Source: an uncultured Bartonella sp.
GTDB lineage: Bacteria > Pseudomonadota > Alphaproteobacteria > Rhizobiales > Rhizobiaceae
Direction of reading: 5' to 3'
Assembly (NCBI RefSeq): GCF_945285465.1
Contig: NZ_CALYQK010000008.1
Coordinates: 1-52,531 of the forward strand
DNA length: 52,531 nt
Shown: positions 46,720 through 52,531 of the stretch, piece after piece
Position numbering within the stretch: position 1 is the stretch's first letter
Layout: each line of letters begins with the position of its first letter
The notes under the pieces: model-generated
Databases searched by the model: none
What the model saw: only the letters and a program-made list of their open reading frames with translations
What the model was told of the DNA's origin: nothing
Translations under genes and position numbers: made by a program

Positions 46720-47486
46720 AATGCGGCCTTTCCTAAGACTGGTGTCGATGGAACGGCGACATCGCGAGGTTCCAGCATGCCGGCTTTAAATGCATGTCGT
46801 CCGGCTTTGATTGCATTAGAAAACGCTTCGGCCATCAAAACTGGGTAACCGGCTTTGGCAACGGCTGTGTTGAGCAAGACAGCGTCATAGCCAAGTTCCA
46901 TCACCCGCGTGGCATGGGACGGGCGGCCTATGCCTGCATCGACGATAAGAGTAAGTTCAGGGAAATTGGCGCGGATTGTCCGCAAACCATCAATGTTGTG
47001 CGGGCCCTTTGCCGAGCCGATCGGGGCGCACCATGGCATAATAACGCGGCAGCCTGCATCAACCAATTTTTCGGCGACAACAAGATCATCCGTTGTATAG
47101 GGAAAGACCTGAAAACCTTCTTCATGAAGGATGCGGGCAGCCTCAACCAATGCGAATACATCCGGCTGGAGTGTGTCGGCATTGCCGATGACTTCAAGTT
47201 TTATCCACGGTGTTTTGAAAACATCGCGCGCCATTTTGGCTGTTGTCACGGCTTCTTTTACCGTAAAACAACCAGCTGTATTCGGTAGAATTGATACGCC
47301 AAGTGCTTTGATTAGTGCAAAAAAATGTCCGCCTTGTTTTCCTCCAGCCATTTCACGACGCAGCGATACTGTAACAATTTCGGCTCCCGACGCACGGATC
47401 GCCTCGTCGAGAATTTTCGGCGAGGGATATTGTGCTGTCCCTAAAAGAAGCCGAGACGAAAAATTCTGATCGTAAAGCTTGAGCAT
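46716..47486 (-). CDS. thiG: Thiazole synthase
   Basis: 256 residues. It builds thiazole phosphate from deoxyxylulose phosphate, ThiS-thiocarboxylate and dehydroglycine. The Schiff-base Lys96 lies in WIKLEVIG. Other marks are [20 protein letters not shown] and [11 protein letters not shown]. Its AGGAGG (47496-47501) lies within the last codons of thiS, 9 nt before the ATG. Confidence 0.97.
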   Translation of the reverse strand: MLKLYDQNFSSRLLLGTAQYPSPKILDEAIRASGAEIVTVSLRREMAGGKQGGHFFALIKALGVSILPNTAGCFTVKEAVTTAKMARDVFKTPWIKLEVIGNADTLQPDVFALVEAARILHEEGFQVFPYTTDDLVVAEKLVDAGCRVIMPWCAPIGSAKGPHNIDGLRTIRANFPELTLIVDAGIGRPSHATRVMELGYDAVLLNTAVAKAGYPVLMAEAFSNAIKAGRHAFKAGMLEPRDVAVPSTPVLGKAAF

Positions 47487-47491
47487 GTCAG

Positions 47492-47689
47492 TCAGCCTCC
47501 TTGCATAGGGCTTAGAATTTCAATTCTGTCGCCATTTGCCAATTGATATTTTTCCCGGTCTTCAGCCGCAACAAGTTCGGCATTAACCGCTGTGGCGAGC
47601 CATTCACCTGCATAGTCAAACTCGTGCAACAAATCGGCGAGATTGGTTGATTTGACCTGCTTTTCTTCATCATTAATAAATATTTTCAT
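47492..47689 (-). CDS. thiS: Sulfur carrier protein
   Basis: 65 residues, a ubiquitin-like sulfur carrier ending in Gly-Gly (SPMQGG), where a thiocarboxylate is formed for thiazole synthesis. ATG 47689 follows GAGGTGAGTG; the GTG at 47692 just before it is unlikely. The codons for the final Gly-Gly (GGAGGC) double as part of the ribosome site of thiG, a tight coupling of the two genes. The activating enzyme ThiF is not in the window. Confidence 0.96.
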   Translation of the reverse strand: MKIFINDEEKQVKSTNLADLLHEFDYAGEWLATAVNAELVAAEDREKYQLANGDRIEILSPMQGG

Positions 47690-47692
47690 CAC

Positions 47693-48643
47693 TCACCTCA
47701 ACGACAGTTCGCTAACCTGTTTGGCCAATTGTGGCGAGAGAAGATAGCCATGCCGATACATACCATTGATGTAGATGTGTTTTTTTTCCTGCTTTATACG
47801 AGGGAAATTATCCGGATAAGAGGGGCGTACGCCAACGCCGATCTCGATGATTTCCGCTTCGGCAAAAGAGGGGTGAACGGTGTAGGCGGCATTGAGAAAG
47901 TCCATCATCGAATGAGCGGTAATTGGTCCGCCGTAATCGCTTTCAATCATGGTTGCACCGATCATGAATATGCCGTTGTCGCGTGGTACGATATAAAGCG
48001 GTATGCGCGGGTGAAGAAGCCGTACCGGTCGCGAAAATGCGATGTCGGGATTATGAACAAGCAACATCTCGCCGCGGACACCACGCAGGTCAGGATCTTT
48101 TTTAACGCGCTCTATGCCGGTGGCATCGACAACAATGTCAAACCCGCTTTCGTCAACGCCAACGTCAACAAATCTGGTTCCCATATCTTTTAGGCGTTTT
48201 TTCAGGGCCGTAAGAGCTTTGCGCGGGTCTATATGAGCTTCCGTTTCGTAAAATAAACCATGGTTGAAACGTCCCCCAAGGTCTGGTTCAAGCCGTGCAA
48301 TTTCAGCACCGCCGATTTTTCTGTGTCCGTTGGTGCGCGCTGAAAAACGCTCCAGTTCGGAAAAATCGCGGGCTGGGGCAACAACGAGAGTGCCTTTATG
48401 TGTCACAAGCTCAGGCAAAGTTTTTGACCACCAGTGCATTGTTTCCACCCCTAATTCTTCAACCCGCGCCTCTGCACTTTCACGCTCGCAATAAGGGGCA
48501 AGCATTCCGCCTGCATACCAGCTTGCTGCGCCGTCAGGGGCATCTTTTGGTGCTGAAAGAGTAATATCTGCTCCTGCTTCGGCCAACATATAAGCGCTTG
48601 TCAGTCCACAAACTCCGCAGCCTTTGACAAGTATTTTCTTCAT
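47693..48643 (-). CDS. thiO: Glycine oxidase
   Basis: 316 residues. This FAD enzyme oxidises glycine to dehydroglycine (iminoglycine) for ThiG. The nucleotide-binding Gly8-x-Gly10-x2-Gly13 lies in VKGCGVCGLTSA. Later marks are VDVGVDESGFDIVVDATG and a C-terminal VGVRPSYPDNFPRI, then YINGMYRHGYLLSPQLA. It is the first gene of the thi unit, starting about 185 nt after the riboswitch. The thiO stop and the thiS start are 3 nt apart. Confidence 0.95.
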   Translation of the reverse strand: MKKILVKGCGVCGLTSAYMLAEAGADITLSAPKDAPDGAASWYAGGMLAPYCERESAEARVEELGVETMHWWSKTLPELVTHKGTLVVAPARDFSELERFSARTNGHRKIGGAEIARLEPDLGGRFNHGLFYETEAHIDPRKALTALKKRLKDMGTRFVDVGVDESGFDIVVDATGIERVKKDPDLRGVRGEMLLVHNPDIAFSRPVRLLHPRIPLYIVPRDNGIFMIGATMIESDYGGPITAHSMMDFLNAAYTVHPSFAEAEIIEIGVGVRPSYPDNFPRIKQEKKHIYINGMYRHGYLLSPQLAKQVSELSLR

Positions 48644-48715
48644 TATTTATCGCCTTTTCGGTCATTTACAATTAGTCGGTGTTACCATCATTGTTGTAGC
48701 ACCCGTTTTAGCTCT

Positions 48716-48743
48716 GCCTGAATTTAACGAGTTAATTCAAGGC
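48716..48743 (-). promoter_or_regulatory. Imperfect hairpin in the thi leader (possible expression platform)
   Basis: Between the riboswitch and thiO, GCCT(T)GAATT-AA and its complement form an 11-bp stem with two single-base bulges and a CTCG loop. It is not followed by a T-run, so it could act on translation or as an anti-structure rather than as an intrinsic terminator. Confidence 0.35.
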
Positions 48744-48825
48744 ATTGGTTTGCGAAACAGAAAAACCGAACTTGGAAGAAATGGGAAATAAATGACTACA
48801 ATTTTGTCGAAATGCCAGACATAAA

Positions 48826-48939
48826 CACCATCCCTCCGCCAGTCCTAACTGGTTCAGGTTCAATGGGTCACTGCGAGGGAGAAGTTTTTTCAACTTTTTC
48901 GCCACAGACTCTCAGCCATTATCTGGCTCCCCAAGGTTG
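48826..48939 (-). promoter_or_regulatory. TPP (thiamine pyrophosphate) riboswitch
   Basis: On the minus strand the two conserved TPP-binding elements are clear: GGCTGAGAGT in the pyrimidine arm and ACCCATTGAACCTGA in the pyrophosphate arm, framed by TTGGGGAGCC on the 5' side and CGGAGGGATGG on the 3' side. It lies upstream of thiO and should reduce expression when TPP is abundant. Confidence 0.95.
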
Positions 48940-48945
48940 AGCGGC

Positions 48946-48974
48946 ATGTTTGGACGAAAAGCCAATTTTGTCAA
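48946..48974 (-). promoter_or_regulatory. Promoter of the thi operon
   Basis: On the minus strand, TTGACA (48974-48969) and AAACAT (48951-48946) are spaced by 17 nt. This would start RNA just before the TPP riboswitch, as expected for a riboswitch leader. Confidence 0.65.
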
Positions 48975-49066
48975 TACACAATCGGCACTGTTTGTTCAAA
49001 CCAAGCGGTGTTCGGGTGTTTTTTTAAATGACAATGAAACCGATCTGATTGTAGATAACTACCCGT

Positions 49067-49100
49067 CGATTGAATATCACAAAAGGTTGTTATTCAATCG
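49067..49100 (-). terminator. Inverted repeat at the end of the DUF423 gene
   Basis: CGATTGAATA (49067-49076) and TATTCAATCG (49091-49100) are perfect 10-bp arms with a 14-nt loop, overlapping the stop codon of the DUF423 gene. There is no T-run. It may terminate or stabilise the hisC-DUF423 transcript ahead of the thi promoter. Confidence 0.45.
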
Positions 49101-49459
49101 TCCAGTTTCTCGAAGGGTAAAAATGCCGAAATAACCAGCAACAGCCAGCCAATAATGTTGATTGTGCCGCCAAGCGGTGCCGCATAGGGGAAAAGTCTTG
49201 TTTCAACTAATTCTCGACACATGATGTCGGCAGCAAAAAGCCCCACCCCAATAATGATAAACACACCGGACAAGCGCATGACGATATTTGTCTTTGTTGC
49301 CACTGAAAGCCCAAGAAGTGCTGTGGCATTGCCAAGAAGAACAGGTGCAATTGCATTATAATTTCCGCCAATATGGGAGGCTGCAGCGTAAGCAGCAATG
49401 CCAGCCGCACCATAAAGACCCGAAAAAGCACTCAAAATACGTTTGTTAAAATCAGACAT
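49094..49459 (-). CDS. DUF423 family membrane protein
   Basis: 121 residues, a small integral membrane protein of the DUF423 (YgdD-like) family with about four helices. Family marks are SGLYGAAGIAAYAAASH and RLFPYAAPLGGTINIIGWLLL. The function is unknown. AAGGGG precedes the ATG. It starts 3 nt after the aminotransferase stop and so is co-transcribed with it. Confidence 0.9.
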   Translation of the reverse strand: MSDFNKRILSAFSGLYGAAGIAAYAAASHIGGNYNAIAPVLLGNATALLGLSVATKTNIVMRLSGVFIIIGVGLFAADIMCRELVETRLFPYAAPLGGTINIIGWLLLVISAFLPFEKLDD

Positions 49460-49462
49460 TTT

Positions 49463-50584
49463 TCACCCCTTATCCGCTGCACTAAGTGCGCTTGCAAAAG
49501 CTTCTGCAAATAGATCCATCTCTTTTGTGGTACCGACACTTACCCTTATTAGCCGGTCGAGTACTGGTACAGATGGCTTACGCACGAAAATTCCCCGTTC
49601 AATAAGTCCATCAAGAACAGTCTGAGCGTAAGAACCGTCTCTCCCGCAATCAATTGCTACAAAATTGGTAGCCGAGGGGAGGGTTTTTAAACCGTGACTG
49701 TTTGCAATTTCTACCAATTGGCTTTTGGCAAAATTTATTTTACCGATAACTTCATCAAGATATTTTTTATCGGCCAGAGCATGAAACGCGGCAATTTGTG
49801 CCATTTTGTTAATCGAAAAATGATCGCGCACTTTGTCGAATATACCAATGAGCTCTCCCATTCCGATAGTATAACCACATCTCAGCCCGGCAAGACCATA
49901 AGCTTTTGAAAAAGTCCGCATCCGTAACACATTAGGCCAAATTTTTGACAATGGCGGCAATGCATCTTTTGGAGCCAGTTCGCCATAAGCTTCATCAAGA
50001 ATGCATAGTGTTGTTTCCGGCAAATTTTGAATGAAAGCGTCAATTTCTTCACTATCGTGCCACGTACCAAGCGGATTATCCGGATTTGCGATATATACAA
50101 TTTTCGCGTTGTTTTTGTGAACCGCTTCGGAAAGAGCTGCAAGATCTGTACGGTCATTTGAATAGGGTACAGAAATCAGCTTTCCTCCAAACCCGGCAAC
50201 ATGGTAATTAAATGTCGGATAGCCACCAAGCGAGTTAACAACAACATCGCCAGGTTCGATGTACTGACGCACGATCAGGCCTAAAAGAGAGTCAATGCCA
50301 GCACCGATTGTTATTTGATCTGTTTTCAGACCACATGTTTTGGCAAGTGCATTGATAAGATCATAATTCTCCGGATCACCATATTTCCAAACCTGGTCAA
50401 GAGAATTTTTTAGTGCTTCAATAACGGACGGAGCAGGACCAAATCCATTTTCATTAGCACCCAATCGAGCGGTGAATAACCGCCCGGTCTTCCGCTCTAT
50501 GGCTTCAGGACCGGTAAACGGAACAGTCGAAGGTAGGGCAGCAATGAGAGGTGTGACAGACGGAAAAGAAGATTGGTCAGACAT
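49463..50584 (-). CDS. HisC-like pyridoxal-phosphate aminotransferase
   Basis: 373 residues from ATG 50584 (MSDQSSFPS); the ORF extends upstream to 50629, but that part is unlike the family. It is a fold-type I PLP enzyme with Lys227 in TFSKAYGLAGLR. Other marks are LGANENGFGP, NPDNPLGTW, ILDEAYGE and a C-terminal LIRVSVGT. These match histidinol-phosphate aminotransferases, but aromatic aminotransferase activity is equally possible. No other his genes are adjacent, so the symbol is left open. It is followed directly by the DUF423 gene. Confidence 0.9.
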   Translation of the reverse strand: MSDQSSFPSVTPLIAALPSTVPFTGPEAIERKTGRLFTARLGANENGFGPAPSVIEALKNSLDQVWKYGDPENYDLINALAKTCGLKTDQITIGAGIDSLLGLIVRQYIEPGDVVVNSLGGYPTFNYHVAGFGGKLISVPYSNDRTDLAALSEAVHKNNAKIVYIANPDNPLGTWHDSEEIDAFIQNLPETTLCILDEAYGELAPKDALPPLSKIWPNVLRMRTFSKAYGLAGLRCGYTIGMGELIGIFDKVRDHFSINKMAQIAAFHALADKKYLDEVIGKINFAKSQLVEIANSHGLKTLPSATNFVAIDCGRDGSYAQTVLDGLIERGIFVRKPSVPVLDRLIRVSVGTTKEMDLFAEAFASALSAADKG

Positions 50585-51189
50585 AAAATGAATCCGGTTA
50601 AACGGGCATAATTGATCATAGCACCGCAACAGCTAGCATAAAATAGTATCGCTCGGCTTATCAATAAATTGTTATAACGATGGGAAAGGAGAAGAAAAAT
50701 TAGCGAATATAAATTGAACCAATGAAAAACACGACTAAAATACACAAAACATGAATTTTCAATAATGTTTAAATTGAAATAATAACGAGTGATTGTAATA
50801 ACACAAAATGTTTAAAACAAATAACGTTTAACACGGTTTTTAAACGATGAAAAAATAAATAACATAGACCGTTAAAAAACCGGTAGCGCTTATATTATGA
50901 GAAAAAAACTCATTTTAAGTGCTGCATTATGTCTTTTTTAGAAAATGAAAGGAAAATTTTGCGGTGCACGGTCAAAGTACAGTATCGCTAACGCAGTGGT
51001 ATTTTTCAATTTGTCAATTAAGAAATTTTCTTGATCGCAAAAAATACGACAAAAACTGTTCCGGTTTCTCCTGTTATTGCCAGCAAAATCGTTAGATTTT
51101 GCTTTGAATTTTTAACGAAGGCATATCTTTGTATTTAAACAGGTCATTGTGAAAATTTTGCCGTTCTGCATCCGGGGGTGGGGGACATG

Positions 51190-51207
51190 AAAACATTGCA
51201 ATGTTTT
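51190..51207. repeat. Perfect 18-bp palindrome
   Basis: AAAACATTGCAATGTTTT reads the same on both strands. It follows a G-rich stretch (GGGGGTGGGGGACATG). It may be a dimeric regulator site or a hairpin in an RNA; no gene is near on either side. Confidence 0.6.
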
Positions 51208-51821
51208 TCAATGCGCAATTATCTGCAAAAAAGCTCGAGCCACCATATTTCCTTTGAGGTTAATAGAGAAGCGCTAATAACTCACATCATCATTTTTATA
51301 AATTGGCTACCGCAATTTTGTTAGGAATAAGTGCAAACCCATGCTTGTTGGCGAAAATATCTGTTAAAACCGACAAAACCAAAAACTGCCAGTTTACTAT
51401 AAATACATGAAATGGCAGCTATGAAAAAAGACAAGAACCTCTTTTGCCGACGGGGTTCAACGGTCACAAACTCTAACATAGTTCAATCGCCGGAAGTACC
51501 GATAAAAGAGCAGCTTTTAAACAATGTTGTTTGCAGGATTTAAAAAACGTGTGTTTTCAAGCGTAAGGAACTGTTTGCTGGTATTAAAACAACCAAACCC
51601 GAGCGTGCGGGCCGTATACAAAGACCCACCGACCCATTAACTGTACGTGACGTGCTCGTCAAAACCTGATTTACTGCACGTCGCTACAGCGCAAAAATAA
51701 ACCTTGCCTACGGCTCTTTGGTCGCAAACTTCGCAATGAAAGTTGAGATGGTGCAATTGTGTTGCCAACAGACTAATGCAGGAAGTGCATTAAACATCAT
51801 GATGACTCGCTACAATGTTGC

Positions 51822-51863
51822 TATCATCTGATGTCTTTTTATTATCATCTGATGCCTTTTTAT
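51822..51863. repeat. 21-bp tandem repeat, two copies
   Basis: Two adjacent 21-base units (51822-51842 and 51843-51863) both begin TATCATCTGATG and end CTTTTTAT. They differ at one position (T against C at unit position 13). This looks like a recent tandem duplication in noncoding DNA. Confidence 0.85.
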
Positions 51864-51997
51864 AATGCAGCGCGGTTTTTTTTAGCCGCTCCATACAGAG
51901 TGTAAATCTCACTCAACTTTGCAACCGGCTGTCACTGCGACCAAGCAACTAAACACATTTCGACACGACAACAATTGACTTGAGTAAGTCACGACAC

Positions 51998-52030
51998 AAA
52001 AAAACCGGTGGCAAAAACCACCGGTTTTTT
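51998..52030 (-). terminator. Bidirectional terminator after the porin gene
   Basis: CCGGTGG (52005-52011) and CCACCGG (52018-52024) close a CAAAAA loop, flanked by A-runs and T-runs on the two sides. On the minus strand it lies about 20 nt after the porin stop and has a T-run, so it should end porin transcription. Confidence 0.92.
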
Positions 52031-52050
52031 AAATTCAATTCGATCAACAA

Positions 52051-52531
52051 TTAGAACGAACGCTGGATACGAACCATACCCTGGAAAGCATCCTGCCCTT
52101 TGAGAGAGTCAACAGCTTTGATTGTATTAGCTTCATTACGAATGCTGTAATCATTATCCCACGAAACATAAGTCAATTCAGGAGTAATAACGAGCCCCGG
52201 AACCAATTCATACTTCACGTTAATGGAAGCTGCGAATGTATCGGTATCATCATAAGAGACTTGAGCATTGAAGCTGGTCTTCTTATTGAACTTGAAGGTT
52301 GTACCACCCCAAACAGACCAGTCACCACCCCAATCACCATAGATTGAGTTAATTTGTCGATAAATACCAAATTTCGTCAAATTACCTCTAACTTTATAGC
52401 CGATAGTTGTGTTTTCGCTGAGTCTGACAAATCTATCGCCATAGGTTCTATCCAAATTATAGTAATCATCAGCAGATTTATAACCACCCATGACCCAAAC
52501 GCTCCATTGATCGGTAACGTTCAAATCCAAA
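52051..52531 (-). CDS. Outer-membrane porin, Omp2b-like (C-terminal part only)
   Basis: The last 159-160 residues of a porin whose start lies beyond the window. Alternating beta-strands are visible, such as WSVWVMGGYKSADDYYN, WSVWGGTTFKFNKKTSFNAQVSYDD and GLVITPELTYVSWD. The protein ends in VRIQRSF with a C-terminal Phe, the outer-membrane assembly signal. It resembles the alphaproteobacterial porin_2 (Omp2a/Omp2b) family, which forms trimeric diffusion channels. A terminator follows. Confidence 0.9.
   Translation of the reverse strand, partial: LDLNVTDQWSVWVMGGYKSADDYYNLDRTYGDRFVRLSENTTIGYKVRGNLTKFGIYRQINSIYGDWGGDWSVWGGTTFKFNKKTSFNAQVSYDDTDTFAASINVKYELVPGLVITPELTYVSWDNDYSIRNEANTIKAVDSLKGQDAFQGMVRIQRSF

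Larger units (their letters stand above)
50585..51997. other. Long region without a recognisable gene
   Basis: About 1.4 kb between the aminotransferase start and the porin terminator. The left part (50690-50900) is very AT-rich. I see no tRNA, rRNA or credible ORF. One stretch on the plus strand (51544-51831) is open for 95 codons except for a TGA at 51667, but it resembles nothing I know. A perfect 18-bp palindrome and a 21-bp tandem repeat are listed separately. Confidence 0.55.

Noticed and set aside
51187-51324. A short plus-strand ORF starting behind the G-run
   Set aside because: The G-run could look like a ribosome site, but the 45-residue product has no recognisable features and its start lies in the palindrome.
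51430-51475. A GGGTTCAA-like stretch resembling a tRNA T-arm
   Set aside because: No acceptor stem, anticodon arm or D-arm can be folded around it.

Overview
The window reads as chromosomal DNA of a moderately AT-rich alphaproteobacterium of the Hyphomicrobiales (Rhizobiales), most like the Brucella/Bartonella branch. The signs are a MucR/Ros regulator, a DUF5330 gene beside sufE, DUF1491, a FeuN-FeuP-FeuQ set, the order ccmIEFH-degP-response regulator-kinase-glnE-pleC known from rhizobia, and the end of an outer-membrane porin. GC is low for the order, and the region keeps oligopeptidase B, thiamine synthesis and an acyl-CoA dehydrogenase-like gene. A Bartonella-type lineage, perhaps an insect-gut one, would fit, but this is inference. 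I saw no rRNA, tRNA, IS element, prophage or CRISPR array.

Layout. 1-9.7 kb: the 3' part of corA; an isolated methylmalonyl-CoA mutase-type subunit lacking its usual N-terminus; a HerA/YjgR-type ATPase; a Tat/lipobox L,D-transpeptidase; sodB; two tandem paralogous small secreted four-cysteine proteins; oligopeptidase B; msrB. 10.3-16.3 kb: mucR, sufE with a DUF5330 gene, a histidine kinase overlapping a membrane-anchored peptidoglycan-binding protein, DUF1491, and a DUF1214/DUF1254 pair. 16.3-21.2 kb: a class A penicillin-binding protein, divergent from feuN-feuP-feuQ. 21.2-36.9 kb: an LLM flavin monooxygenase, a small lipoprotein, ccmIEFH (cytochrome c maturation), degP, a second two-component pair, glnE and a PleC-like kinase. 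37-44.4 kb: pepN, a DMT transporter, a family-4 uracil-DNA glycosylase, an acyl-CoA dehydrogenase-like protein, and an EEP-family protein preceded by a 46-residue small protein. 44.7-49 kb: the thiamine unit thiO-thiS-thiG-thiE-thiD under a clear TPP riboswitch and promoter, followed at 32 nt by a macro-domain gene. 49-52.5 kb: a HisC-like aminotransferase with DUF423, then about 1.4 kb without a recognisable gene, and the 3' end of a porin.

How it fits together. Much of the window concerns the envelope and periplasm: the penicillin-binding protein, L,D-transpeptidase, peptidoglycan-binding protein, DegP, cytochrome c maturation, porin and two envelope-type two-component systems. FeuN-PQ is an osmotic/envelope sensing module in rhizobia, and DegP lies next to its own two-component pair. 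The thiamine unit makes the thiazole moiety and couples it to the pyrimidine, but the pyrimidine synthase gene thiC, common in such operons, is absent here.

Most of the window is conserved core genome. I do not see a complete new multi-gene system. The best leads are the tandem four-Cys secreted pair (6149-6828), the thiC-less riboswitch operon with an attached macro-domain gene, a uracil-DNA glycosylase that appears to have lost two of four Fe-S ligands, and the structured noncoding region beside the porin.
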